Shown: piece by piece, positions 34,938-44,301 of the stretch
Layout: each line of letters opens with the position of its first letter
How positions within the stretch are numbered: the first letter of the stretch is position 1
Assembly (NCBI GenBank): GCA_963732875.1
Contig: CAVTBD010000002.1
Coordinates: 2,046,001 to 2,110,000, forward strand
From: WHSO01 sp963732875
GTDB taxonomy: Bacteria > Pseudomonadota > Alphaproteobacteria > SMXQ01
Length of the DNA stretch: 64,000 bases
Direction: 5' to 3'
Made by a program: the position numbers and the translations under genes
The notes under the pieces: model-generated
Databases searched by the model: none
What the model was told of the DNA's origin: nothing
The model's input: only the letters and a program-made list of their open reading frames with translations

Positions 34938-37105
34938 GCGACGAGATCAGGCTTCCCGGCAACCTCAAGGCCGACGCCCGCATCGATTCGTGGCTCGCCA
35001 TCAACGCGGGCGGCACGGTGACGCTGCGCACCGGCAAGGTCGAGTTCGGCCAGGGCGTAGTCACCGCCATCGCCCAGATCGGCGCCGAGGAGCTCGACGT
35101 CGCGCCCGGGCGCGTGCTGGTGGTGACCGCCGACACCGGCGCCACGGTGGACGAGAAGCTCACCGCCGGCTCGGGCTCGATCGAGGAATCCGGTACCTCG
35201 ATCCGCTACGCCACCGCCGCGGCGCGCAAGATTCTCATGGGCCTCGCCGCCGAGAAGCTCGGCGTGCCCGCCGACGGGCTCTCGGTCGATGACGGCACCG
35301 TCACCAGCGCCGCCACCAACCGCCAGGTGACCTATTGGGAGCTGATGGGCGGCAAGGGCTTCGAGGCGGACGTGCCCGCCGACACGAAACCCAAGGCGCC
35401 CGAGCAGTACCGCATCGTCGGCACCGCGCTGGCGCGCATCGACCTGCCCGCCAAGGTCACCGGCAAGCCCTCCTTCATCCAGGACATGGACGTCGAAGGC
35501 CTGCTGCACGGCCGCGTGGTGCGCCCGCCCTCCTACGGCGCAACGCTCAAATCCGCCGACCTCGACGCCGCGCGCAGGGTCGCGGGCGTGGTCGAGGTGG
35601 TGCGCGACGGCAACTTCCTCGGCATCGTCGCCGCGAGCGAGGCCGCCGCCGTGCGTGCCCGCACGGTGCTGATAGAGGCCTGCACCTGGGACGAAACCGC
35701 GCAGTACCCCGACGAGGACAATCTGTTCGACTGGATGATCAGCCAGGAGAGCGAAGACATGCTGATCGAGGGCGGGCTGCCGGTGGACAAGCCGATACCC
35801 GAGATCACGACGCCCACCGACGCCGCCCACACGGTCGAGGCGATCTACGCGCGCCCGTTCCAGTCCCATGCCTCGATCGGCCCGTCCGCCGGCATGGCGC
35901 GCTGGGACGGCGACGCGCTCACGGTCTGGGCCCACAGCCAGGGCATCTATCCGCTGCGCGCGGCGCTCGCTTGCGCGTTCGATATCCCTAAGGACAGGAT
36001 CCGCTGCATCCACGCCGAGAATGCCGGGGTCTATGGCCACAACGGCGCCGACGACGCGGCCATGGACGCGGCCATGCTGGCGCGCGCGGTGCCGGGCCGG
36101 ACCGTGCGCGCCCAATGGATGCGCGACGACGAGTTCGCCTGGGAGCCCTACGGCTCGGGCATGGTGATGAGCGTGCAGGCGAGCACCGACGCGACGGGCA
36201 CGATTTCCGACTGGAACTTCGACGTGTGGACCAACGCCCATGCCGGGCGGCCGCGCGCCAAAAAGGAAACTTCGGGCTTCATCGCCTGCTGGCACCGCGC
36301 CGACGCGACCCCGCCGCCGGCACCCGTGGACAACAACGGCAAGGACGGCGGTGGACACCGCGGCGCGCGTCCCTACTACGCTTTCCCGAGGACGCGCATC
36401 GTCAAGCACTTCGTCAAGCCACACCCGTTCCGGGTCTCCTCGCTGCGCGCGCTCGGCACCTTCGGCAACATCTTCGCAACCGAATCGATGATGGACGAGC
36501 TCGCCGAGGCGGCCGGGATCGACGCGATCGAATTCCGCCTGCGCCACCTCGAGGACGCGCGCGCCCGCGCCGTGATCGAAAAGGTCGCCGGCATGGCGGG
36601 TTGGGATCAGTCGAAATGGGGCAAGGGCTACGGCCAGGGCATCGCCTTCAACCGCTACAAGAACTCGAAGTGCTACGCCGCCGTGGTGTTCGAGGTGCGG
36701 GTGGACGCGGCGACCGGCACGATCGCGACACCGCGCGCCTGGATCGCCGCCGACGCCGGGCTGTGCATCAATCCCGACGGCGCCGCCAACCAGCTCGAGG
36801 GCGGGCTGGTGCAGGCCGCGAGCTGGACCCTGAAAGAAGCCGTGCGGTTCGACCCGGTGCGCATCACCAGCCGCGACTGGGAGAGCTATCCGATCCTCAC
36901 CTTCCGCGAGGTGCCCGAGATCGAGACCCACATCGTCCAGCGCCCGGGCGACAAGGCCATGGGCATCGGCGAGGCGACCCAGGGGCCGACGCCGGCCGCC
37001 ATCGCCAACGCGGTCCATGCCGCGACCGGCGTGCGCCTGCGCGAGATGCCGTTCACGCCCGAGCGCGTGAAGCGCATGGTCGCCGAGGCACGCGCCGCGC
37101 AATAA
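34934..37105 (+). CDS. Xanthine dehydrogenase family molybdopterin-binding subunit
   Basis: Catalytic large subunit of a molybdenum hydroxylase, 723 residues, no signal peptide. Key blocks: TGKVEFGQGVVTAIAQIGAEEL (about residues 32-53), TAGSGSIEESGTS, NRQVTYWELMGGKG, ARPFQSHASIGPSAGMARW, QWMRDDEFAWEPYGSG and the C-terminal GIGEATQGPTPAAIANAV with the catalytic Glu. The GTG at 34934 overlaps the stop of the [2Fe-2S] subunit, which makes this start convincing. It is strongly similar to the upstream frameshifted gene at 32217, so the pair looks like a tandem duplication around one small subunit. Predicted cytoplasmic; the substrate is unknown, and no FAD subunit is present. Confidence 0.93.
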   Translation: MSDEIRLPGNLKADARIDSWLAINAGGTVTLRTGKVEFGQGVVTAIAQIGAEELDVAPGRVLVVTADTGATVDEKLTAGSGSIEESGTSIRYATAAARKILMGLAAEKLGVPADGLSVDDGTVTSAATNRQVTYWELMGGKGFEADVPADTKPKAPEQYRIVGTALARIDLPAKVTGKPSFIQDMDVEGLLHGRVVRPPSYGATLKSADLDAARRVAGVVEVVRDGNFLGIVAASEAAAVRARTVLIEACTWDETAQYPDEDNLFDWMISQESEDMLIEGGLPVDKPIPEITTPTDAAHTVEAIYARPFQSHASIGPSAGMARWDGDALTVWAHSQGIYPLRAALACAFDIPKDRIRCIHAENAGVYGHNGADDAAMDAAMLARAVPGRTVRAQWMRDDEFAWEPYGSGMVMSVQASTDATGTISDWNFDVWTNAHAGRPRAKKETSGFIACWHRADATPPPAPVDNNGKDGGGHRGARPYYAFPRTRIVKHFVKPHPFRVSSLRALGTFGNIFATESMMDELAEAAGIDAIEFRLRHLEDARARAVIEKVAGMAGWDQSKWGKGYGQGIAFNRYKNSKCYAAVVFEVRVDAATGTIATPRAWIAADAGLCINPDGAANQLEGGLVQAASWTLKEAVRFDPVRITSRDWESYPILTFREVPEIETHIVQRPGDKAMGIGEATQGPTPAAIANAVHAATGVRLREMPFTPERVKRMVAEARAAQ

Positions 37106-37277
37106 CCGAGCCTGGCACGCGCCGGTCGTTAAGGATCGCGGCGCACGCCGCGAGCCCAAGACGAAAATATCGCTTATGGAAAAACTGTGCTGCGACCGCG
37201 CATTGGAAGTCGCCGCCCGGCCGGGTCTTGCAAAAGACTGAATACCGTTCGCCGACTTCTTGTCGTCGTCTCTCCTG

Positions 37278-37306
37278 TTGCTGGCGCACGGGCCCCGCTG
37301 TATTTA
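37278..37306 (+). promoter_or_regulatory. Candidate sigma70 promoter upstream of the MFS gene at 37341
   Basis: TTGCTG (37278-37283), 17-base spacer, TATTTA (37301-37306), about 35 bases before the start codon of the MFS gene. The -10 is the most AT-rich spot of the intergenic region. Consistent with separate transcription from the upstream molybdenum hydroxylase genes. Confidence 0.4.
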
Positions 37307-37340
37307 TCTTCCTAAGAAAAAAGTCTGCGGGAGGCATGCG

Positions 37341-38597
37341 ATGTCCACGGCAACGGCAACCCTACGGCCCCAGGTCCGCGTCCTCGGCGTGATCGGCGCG
37401 GGCCACATGATGAGCCATTTCTACTCCAACACGCTGCCGCCGCTGCTGCCGCTGCTCAACCAGGATCTCGGCATCAGCTACACCATGCTGGGCGCGCTCC
37501 TGAGCCTGCGCGGCGTGATGTCGTCGGGCATGCAGATGCCGGCCGGCTTCCTGGTCGACCGCTTCGGCGCCAAGATGATGCTGTCGATCGGCCTCGCCAT
37601 GTGCGCCGTCGGCACGCTGATGACGGCGGGCGCCGTGGACTACTGGATGATCCTGCTCGGCGGCGTCGTGCTCGGCGTCGGCAACAGCGTGTTTCATCCC
37701 GCCGACTACACCATCCTGTCGGGCAGCATCAGCGAATCCTATATGGGACGCGCGTTCAGCCTGCATTCGTTCTCGGGCAACGTCGGCAACGCCATTGCGC
37801 CGATGGTGCTGATCGGGATCACGTCGCTCTACAACTGGCGCATCTCGCTGCTGGTCTCGGGCATCGCCGGCTTCGTGATCGTCGCCGTGCTGCTGGGCCA
37901 GTGGCGCTACCTCGCCGAGGACACCGACCTGCCCGCGCGCAAGCCCAAGAGGAAGCAGGACTCGGACGCGCCGGCCGACCCCAAGGCGCCGCAGTCGGGC
38001 TGGGAGGTCACGCGCTACATCCTGACCTCGCCCGCGATCCTGTTCCTGTTCCTCTACTACTGCATGAACCAGCTCGCGAGCGGCGGGATGCGCAACTTCT
38101 CGGTCGCCGGCCTGTCGGTCACCCACGACACCTCGCACACCATCGCCAACGCCGCCTTCACCGCGTTCCTGATATCCAATGCCGCGGGCGTACTGGTGGG
38201 CGGCTGGCTCGCCGACCGCACCCGGCGCCACGAGCTGGTGGCGGTGATCGGGCTCGGCATCTCGGCGGTCACGGTGCTGTTCGTCGGGCTCTACAACATC
38301 CCGGACGTGCTGCTGATCATGATCTTCGCCTTCGCCGGCCTCACCAACGGCCTGATCGGCCCGGCGCGGGACATGCTGATCCGGCGCGCCAGCCCCAAGG
38401 GCTCGATGGGCAAGGTGTTCGGCTTCGTGTTCTCGGGCCAGACCATCGGCCAGGCGGCGGCGCCGCTCCTGTTCGGCCTGCTGATCGACAGCGGCGCGCC
38501 GGCGTGGATCTTCTACACCTCGGCCATCTTCACGGTGATGTGCATGGTGGTGGTGATGATCTCGGCCAAGCACTCGAGCCCCGAGGCGCGGGCCTGA
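37341..38597 (+). CDS. MFS transporter
   Basis: A 418-residue major facilitator protein with about twelve membrane helices. Features: VIGAGHMMSHFYSNTLPPLLPLLNQDLG in helix 1 with the HMMSHFY pattern of the FsR (fosmidomycin-resistance)-like group, GFLVDRFGAKMML in the loop after helix 2, and NSVFHPADYTIL in helix 4. A hydrophilic linker rich in Lys and Pro (RKPKRKQDSDAPADPKAPQ) separates the halves. GCGGGAGGC is the ribosome-binding site for the ATG at 37341; an upstream ATG at 37260 would add a polar stretch without similarity. It follows the molybdenum hydroxylase genes, so it may move their substrate or product; this is guesswork. Confidence 0.9.
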   Translation: MSTATATLRPQVRVLGVIGAGHMMSHFYSNTLPPLLPLLNQDLGISYTMLGALLSLRGVMSSGMQMPAGFLVDRFGAKMMLSIGLAMCAVGTLMTAGAVDYWMILLGGVVLGVGNSVFHPADYTILSGSISESYMGRAFSLHSFSGNVGNAIAPMVLIGITSLYNWRISLLVSGIAGFVIVAVLLGQWRYLAEDTDLPARKPKRKQDSDAPADPKAPQSGWEVTRYILTSPAILFLFLYYCMNQLASGGMRNFSVAGLSVTHDTSHTIANAAFTAFLISNAAGVLVGGWLADRTRRHELVAVIGLGISAVTVLFVGLYNIPDVLLIMIFAFAGLTNGLIGPARDMLIRRASPKGSMGKVFGFVFSGQTIGQAAAPLLFGLLIDSGAPAWIFYTSAIFTVMCMVVVMISAKHSSPEARA

Positions 38598-38629
38598 GCT
38601 TTCGCAGGAAAGAGACGAGCGGGTGCATG

Positions 38630-38651
38630 GCATGTCCTAGTTCGGACATGC
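38630..38651. repeat. Short inverted repeat after the MFS gene
   Basis: GCATGTCC (38630-38637) and GGACATGC (38644-38651) form a perfect 8-bp stem with a six-base loop, 32 bases after the stop of the MFS gene. It has no T-run, so it is not a standard terminator. Confidence 0.55.
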
Positions 38652-39033
38652 GCGGGCGTCGGCGCTGAAACACCACCATGGCGCCTGGAATCCCTGGGAG
38701 GTAAGGGGTGGGCCGGGGGGCTGCCGCGGGGTGTCCCGTTCGGATTTCAGCGTTTAGTCCGCCCACATCTTTTAAGCCTTCCTCCCGCCGTCGCTGCGAC
38801 GCGCGGTATACCGGAAAGAGGGTGAAAGCGCCGCAGCTTGGCTGGGAAGCGCCCGCGCACTCTCCGATGCCGATAGCCCCGACAGGGAGCCACCGGGCCG
38901 GACCCTTGGCCGGCGGGTCCGTGGCTAGCATCCGGACAGCCGACGATCGAATACGACCCGGGCACCATAGCAGAAGAACATAACAAGAACAAGTGGAATC
39001 TTCGGGTGGCCGCTTTTTTCTTCCAGAACCATG

Positions 39034-39086
39034 GATGGCCCGCATGTCATGCGAATGCGTGCTTCGCACGACGCCGGGGCATGACG
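39034..39086. repeat. Intergenic palindromic repeat, copy A
   Basis: A 53-base unit that matches the unit at 39167-39219 at most positions, with GTCATGC, ATGCGTGC, GCACGACG and CGGGGCAT in common. Internally CGTGC pairs with GCACG and the ends pair as GCCCCG/CGGGGC-like arms, so it can fold into a hairpin. Confidence 0.75.
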
Positions 39087-39100
39087 CGACTTCAATACCT

Positions 39101-39133
39101 TCGTCATGCTCGGGCTTGGCCCGAGCATCCACG
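39101..39133. repeat. REP-like palindromic element
   Basis: ATGCTCGGGC (39106-39115) and GCCCGAGCAT (39119-39128) form a perfect 10-bp stem around TTG, inside CGTCATGCTCGGGC...CATCCACG. From memory, very similar elements are common in intergenic regions of many alphaproteobacterial genomes. It lies between copies A and B of the 53-base unit. Confidence 0.75.
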
Positions 39134-39166
39134 CGTTTTCCCCGGCAGACGCGACAAAAACACGTA

Positions 39167-39219
39167 GATGCCCCGATGTCATGCAGATGCGTGCCGACGC
39201 ACGACGTCGGGGCATAACG
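39167..39219. repeat. Intergenic palindromic repeat, copy B
   Basis: Second copy of the 53-base unit (see 39034-39086), same orientation. GATGCCCCGA and TCGGGGCAT form near-perfect outer arms, and CGTGC/GCACG form the inner stem. It ends about 50 bases before the convergent threonine-synthase-like gene. Confidence 0.75.
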
Positions 39220-39271
39220 AAGTGAAGTAAGGAAAGTCCGGCGGCGGTGGACAGCTACCGAAAGCGCGCGC

Positions 39272-40509
<1,238 letters not shown>

Positions 40510-40526
40510 GAAAAAGCTACGCGCCC

Positions 40527-41222
40527 TCAGCTGCCCTTGATCACCGGCGTCTTGATGTCGCCGACGCCGTCGACATGGCCTTCCATGATGTCACCCGCGA
40601 CCACCGGGCCCACGTTCTCGGGGGTGCCGGTGTAGATGATATCGCCCGCGCGCAGCTCGACCAGATCGGAGAGATGCGCGATGGTCTCGGCCACGTTCCA
40701 GATCAGGTGGCTGATATCGCTCGACTGCTTGATCTCGCCGTTGACCTTGAGCCAGATCGCGCCCTTGTCGGGATGGCCGATGCGCGCGGCCGGCTGGATC
40801 GCCGAGCACGGCGCGGAGAAGTCGAACGACTTGCCCATCTCCCACGGCCGGCCCGAATCCTTGGCCGCGTTCTGCAGGTCGCGGCGCGTCATGTCGAGGC
40901 CGACCGCGTAGCCGAACACGTGCTCGAGCGCCTTGTCGGCGGGAATTCGGAAGCCGGTCTTGCCGATCGCGACCACCAGCTCGATTTCGTAATGCAGGTT
41001 CCTGGTGCCCGGCGGGTAGGGGATCGGGTCGCCGTTCTGGACGATGGCGTCGGTCGGCTTCTGGAAGAAGAACGGGGGCTCGCGGTCGGGGTCGGAGCCC
41101 ATCTCGCGCGCGTGCGCCGCGTAGTTGCGCCCGACGCACCAGATGCGGCGGACGGGGAAGGATTCCTCGGACCCGGCGACGGGAAGCTCGACCTGGGGCG
41201 CGGCGGGAACGGCATGGGTCAT
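40527..41222 (-). CDS. Fumarylacetoacetate hydrolase family protein
   Basis: A 231-residue FAH-fold hydrolase. The opening FPVRRIWCVGRNYAAHAREMGSDPDREPPFFFQKP is typical of the fumarylpyruvate hydrolase/bifunctional isomerase-decarboxylase branch. Metal ligands are visible in LHYEIELVVAIGKTG and AVGLDMTRRDLQNAAKDSGRPWEMGKSFD, and the substrate loop IIYTGTPENVGPV is present. Members cleave C-C bonds in acylpyruvates during aromatic ring degradation. The ATG at 41222 was chosen over an upstream open frame without similarity. It is 17 bases downstream of the threonine-synthase-like gene in coordinate terms and is transcribed first. Substrate not determined. Confidence 0.88.
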   Translation of the reverse strand: MTHAVPAAPQVELPVAGSEESFPVRRIWCVGRNYAAHAREMGSDPDREPPFFFQKPTDAIVQNGDPIPYPPGTRNLHYEIELVVAIGKTGFRIPADKALEHVFGYAVGLDMTRRDLQNAAKDSGRPWEMGKSFDFSAPCSAIQPAARIGHPDKGAIWLKVNGEIKQSSDISHLIWNVAETIAHLSDLVELRAGDIIYTGTPENVGPVVAGDIMEGHVDGVGDIKTPVIKGS

Positions 41223-41353
41223 GTGCGAAGCCTTTTTTTCTGGTCCCTGTTGGTAGCCGTCCGGGCGGGATGTTTCGTTGTTTTTCGGGTCGGACCGGCC
41301 ACCTGATATACGCAGATTGCCGGGCGAGGGCAAGGCGGCGGCGGCCCCCCTTT

Positions 41354-42284
41354 TTAGCGTGCCGCCGCCCGGATTCCGATGGCAGCCGCAAGCGCCCGGT
41401 TGACCGGGGTCGCGACGCCGAGCGCCCGGCCGAGCCGCACCACCGCGCCCGACAGCCAGTCGAGCTCGAGCGGCTTGCCGGCGGCGAAGTCGTGGGCCAT
41501 GGAGGCGCGCATCTCGAAGGGCAGCGTGTCGGCGAAGGCGAGCCGGTCGGCGGCGAGGCCATCGGCAAGCGCGACGCCGCTCGCCCGGCCCACCGCCGCG
41601 GCCTCGGCCATGACCGCCTCCATCAGCGCACGGCCTTCCGAGTCGGCGCGGATCACGCCGATGGGCTCACCGGTCGCCGTGGTGACCGCCGACAGCCCCA
41701 CCAGGAACACGAACTTGCGCCAGATCGCGGCGGTGATGTCGTCCGCCATCTCGGCATCCACGCCGGCACCCTGGAGCGCGGCGACGATGTCGGGTACCGC
41801 CACGCCCTCGCCGCCCGGCAGGCGGCCGAGCTCGATGCGCTGGTTGGTGCCGGTATGGACGATCACGCCGGGCTCGGCGATGGCGGCGGCGATATAGGCG
41901 ACCCCGCCCGCCACCCGCGCCGGCCCGAACGCCTCTGCGAGCAGGCCCTCAGCCTCGATCCCGTTCTGCAGCGAGATCACCGCGGTGCTCCGGCCCGACG
42001 GCGGGCACAAGCGCCCGGCACGCCGCCCCGGTATCAGGCAGCTTGACCGCGACGAAGGCGACGTCGGGCGGCGCCCCGTCCGGCCACAGGCGCGCCGGAT
42101 CGTCGCCGATCACGATTTCGTGAAGATCGAGATCGCCCAGCGCGCTCCTGACCCGGAGCCCATGTGCGCGGAGCGCTTCGAGATGCGCGCCGCGCGCGAC
42201 GAACCCGACATCGTGGCCCGCCGCGGTAAGGCGGGCCCCGAAATAGCCGCCGACCCCGCCGGTTCCCATCATGATCACGCGCAC
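41354..42284 (-). pseudogene. 2-dehydropantoate 2-reductase (PanE/ApbA family), frameshifted
   Basis: NADPH-dependent ketopantoate-reductase-family enzyme. The first half contains MGTGGVGGYFGARLTAAGHDVGFVARG and AFVAVKLPDTGAACRALVPAVGP. At about 41993 one surplus G shifts the frame; the second half continues with STAVISLQNGIEAEGLLAEAF, GGVAYIAAAIAEPGVI, AAIWRKFVFLVGLSAVTT and ends at 41354. Corrected length is about 310 residues. The start is probably the GTG at 42284, with CGGAGG five bases upstream. A second, intact family member lies at 49282. Either a sequencing insertion or a recent mutation. Pantothenate biosynthesis is the classical role, but this family also includes other 2-oxoacid reductases. 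Confidence 0.82.
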
Positions 42285-42590
42285 GACAACCTCCGGTTGC
42301 TCCAATTTTCAGAATCACGCGCCTTGACCCGCGCGAAAGCCCTGAAGTCATCATCCTCGCGCGGCAGGCTGAGAAACAAAACCAGAAATCAGCCAAACAT
42401 AAAAAGCACGGCAAGACAGGGAACCGGCTTCACGTCAACCTGACCTCACTGCATCATCATTGCGCTCTTCGTCGCCCGCGCGGGTCTTTTGCAGGTCCGC
42501 GCATCGTCGGGAAGACGGGTCTCCTGCACAGTCAATACGCCGCACATCCTGCTTAGCGTTCGTACCGCGCACGACCAACAGGAGACAAAA
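42285..42590. other. Intergenic region between panE-like and tctC genes
   Basis: A 306-base divergent gap. It contains the presumed promoters of both genes and a comparatively A-rich stretch at about 42361-42412, but no clear -35/-10 pair, RNA gene or open frame of interest. The last 14 bases are the AACAGGAGACAAAA ribosome-binding region of the tctC gene. Confidence 0.6.
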
Positions 42591-43655
42591 ATGAACGATG
42601 ACTTTCTCGCGTTGAACCGTCGCCGCTTCCTGATGGGGACGGTCGCGACACTGGGTGCCGGGATCCTCTCGTCCGCCCGCATCGCCGACGCTTTCGCAGC
42701 CGATTTCCCGTCCCACAGCATCAAGGTCTACATCCCGACCCGCCAGGGCGGCGGCGCCGACCGCAACCTGCGGCTCGTCACCGATATCTGGAAGGACATC
42801 CTCAAGGTCAACTTCGAGCCGGTGTTCATGCCCGGCGCGTCGGGGCGCGTCGCCTACGAGACCTACATGGGCAAGGCGGCCGCCGACGGCTACGACCTGC
42901 TGTTCGGCAACATGGGGCCGGAGGTGCTCAACTGGGTGGTCAAGAAGCCGACCTTCCCGCTCAGCGCGTACCGCTACTTCTTCCGCGTCGACGAGGACCC
43001 GAGCGTCATCTACGTGAGCAGGCGCTCCAAGTACAAGACCATCGACGACATCATCGCCGACGCCAAGAAGAAGACCATGCCGTTCGCCACCAGCCGCATC
43101 GCCCATCCGGCGACCATCGGCGTGCTGGCGCTGGGCAAGGCCACCGGCGCGAAGTTCAACCCGATCCCGCTGTCGGGCGGGCGCAACACGCGCAACGCGG
43201 TCGCCACCGGCGAGCTGCCGTTCGGCTGCCTGCCCGCGGGCGGCATGGTGGTGTCACGCAAGAACTTCCGCATGCTCGGCCTGTTCGCCGACAAGAACGT
43301 GCTGGGCGAGCAGCTCGACAACTGCCCGACCATCAACGCCCACTTCGGCACCAAGCTGCCGCCGCTGGTCTCCGCTCGCGCCTTCGCGGTCAAGACCGAG
43401 ACCATCGAGAAGCACCCCGACCGCATGAAGATCCTCGAGGACACGCTCCACAAGGTGGTGTCGTCGGCGGACTACAAGAAGGCGGTCATCAAGTTCGGGG
43501 CGCCGTGGGAGCTGATCAGCCCGGGCGGCGAGAAGGAATGCGCCGAGTACGTCAAGAACATCACGGCGATCGGCGAGGAATACGCCGACCTGCTGCGTGG
43601 CGCGTCGGCCAAGGAAAAGAAGGGCAAGAAGAAGAAAAAGAAGAAGAAGAGCTGA
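42591..43655 (+). CDS. tctC: TctC-family substrate-binding protein with Tat-like signal and polylysine tail
   Basis: A 354-residue periplasmic binding protein for the TTT system formed with the next two genes. The N-terminal NRRRFLMGTVATLGAGILSS (about residues 9-28) looks like a twin-arginine signal, unusual for this family, which normally uses Sec. The mature part has KVYIPTRQGGGADRNLRLVTDIWKDIL, MPGASGRVAYETYMGK and ISPGGEKECAEYVK. The last about 13 residues are almost all lysine (KEKKGKKKKKKKKS), as in the TctC-like protein at 19325. GGAGACAAAA precedes the ATG. A strong hairpin lies between it and tctB. The ligand is probably a carboxylate, not further defined. Confidence 0.9.
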   Translation: MNDDFLALNRRRFLMGTVATLGAGILSSARIADAFAADFPSHSIKVYIPTRQGGGADRNLRLVTDIWKDILKVNFEPVFMPGASGRVAYETYMGKAAADGYDLLFGNMGPEVLNWVVKKPTFPLSAYRYFFRVDEDPSVIYVSRRSKYKTIDDIIADAKKKTMPFATSRIAHPATIGVLALGKATGAKFNPIPLSGGRNTRNAVATGELPFGCLPAGGMVVSRKNFRMLGLFADKNVLGEQLDNCPTINAHFGTKLPPLVSARAFAVKTETIEKHPDRMKILEDTLHKVVSSADYKKAVIKFGAPWELISPGGEKECAEYVKNITAIGEEYADLLRGASAKEKKGKKKKKKKKS

Positions 43656-43688
43656 TCCTGGTGCCGGACCGCACGGGTCCGGGAATCG

Positions 43689-43715
43689 GGGCGGCGGGCG
43701 ATATGCCCGCCGCCC
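43689..43715. promoter_or_regulatory. Strong hairpin between tctC and tctB
   Basis: GGGCGGCGGGC (43689-43699), loop GATAT, GCCCGCCGCCC (43705-43715): a perfect 11-bp GC stem without a T-run, 34 bases after the tctC stop and 50 bases before tctB. A hairpin here could protect the tctC part of the message or partly stop transcription, giving more binding protein than membrane subunits. Confidence 0.65.
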
Positions 43716-43764
43716 GGTTCCGTTCCCGGACATGTAACTTCACCGCTTGCAGTGAGATGATTCC

Positions 43765-44301
43765 ATGAGCGAAGAACTGAGCGGCGGCATCGATACGGCC
43801 GCCGATCTGCAAAAAGAGCCGCCGCGCTCCGCCGGCGCCGAGCTGGTCCTCCCCGTCGCCGCCATCGCCTTCACCGTCTACTACTTCACCACCATCTGGA
43901 ACTCGCCCTGGACGGCCCAGGTCAGCGCCTTCTTCATCGGCACGGTGCTGATCCTGTGCAGCGCGGCCGTGATCGTGCGCGTGGCGCTGGCGGTCTCGCG
44001 CGGCGAGATGAAGCTCGACTTCGAGCGGCTGATCGCGCCGCGCGGCTTCATTCCCAAGCGCATCGCCCTGTTCGCGCTCACCATCGGCTACATCGAGGCG
44101 ATCCGCTGGACGGGCTTCACCATCACCACCTTCGTGTTCCTGACGCTGGCGATGCTGCTGCTCAACAACGGCAAGCGGCCATGGCTGATCGCCGGGCTCG
44201 CGCTGGTCCTCTCGGTGGGCGGCTGGGCGCTGTTCGAGATCGCCTTCGAGGTGCGCTTCCCGCAGGGCCCGTTCGAGGCATTCGTGAAGGGGCTGATGTG
44301 A
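43765..44301 (+). CDS. tctB: Tripartite tricarboxylate transporter TctB family protein
   Basis: A 178-residue small membrane subunit of the TTT transporter. Four hydrophobic helices are visible: about residues 25-45 (AELVLPVAAIAFTVYYFT), 55-78, 98-120 and 138-160. Family members stabilise the TctA channel. The stop overlaps the tctA start by one base (TGATG), so the two are co-translated. The N-terminal 25 residues are polar and cytoplasmic. Sequence match to the family is moderate, but the position between tctC and tctA is decisive. Confidence 0.92.
   Translation: MSEELSGGIDTAADLQKEPPRSAGAELVLPVAAIAFTVYYFTTIWNSPWTAQVSAFFIGTVLILCSAAVIVRVALAVSRGEMKLDFERLIAPRGFIPKRIALFALTIGYIEAIRWTGFTITTFVFLTLAMLLLNNGKRPWLIAGLALVLSVGGWALFEIAFEVRFPQGPFEAFVKGLM

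Larger units (their letters stand above)
38598..39271. other. Long intergenic region with repeats, no gene
   Basis: About 670 bases between the convergent MFS and threonine-synthase-like genes. Open frames here overlap each other in several frames and none has a recognisable protein. The first half contains one 8-bp hairpin and no other visible signal; the second half (39034-39219) holds three palindromic repeat units described separately. No RNA gene was recognised. Confidence 0.7.
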
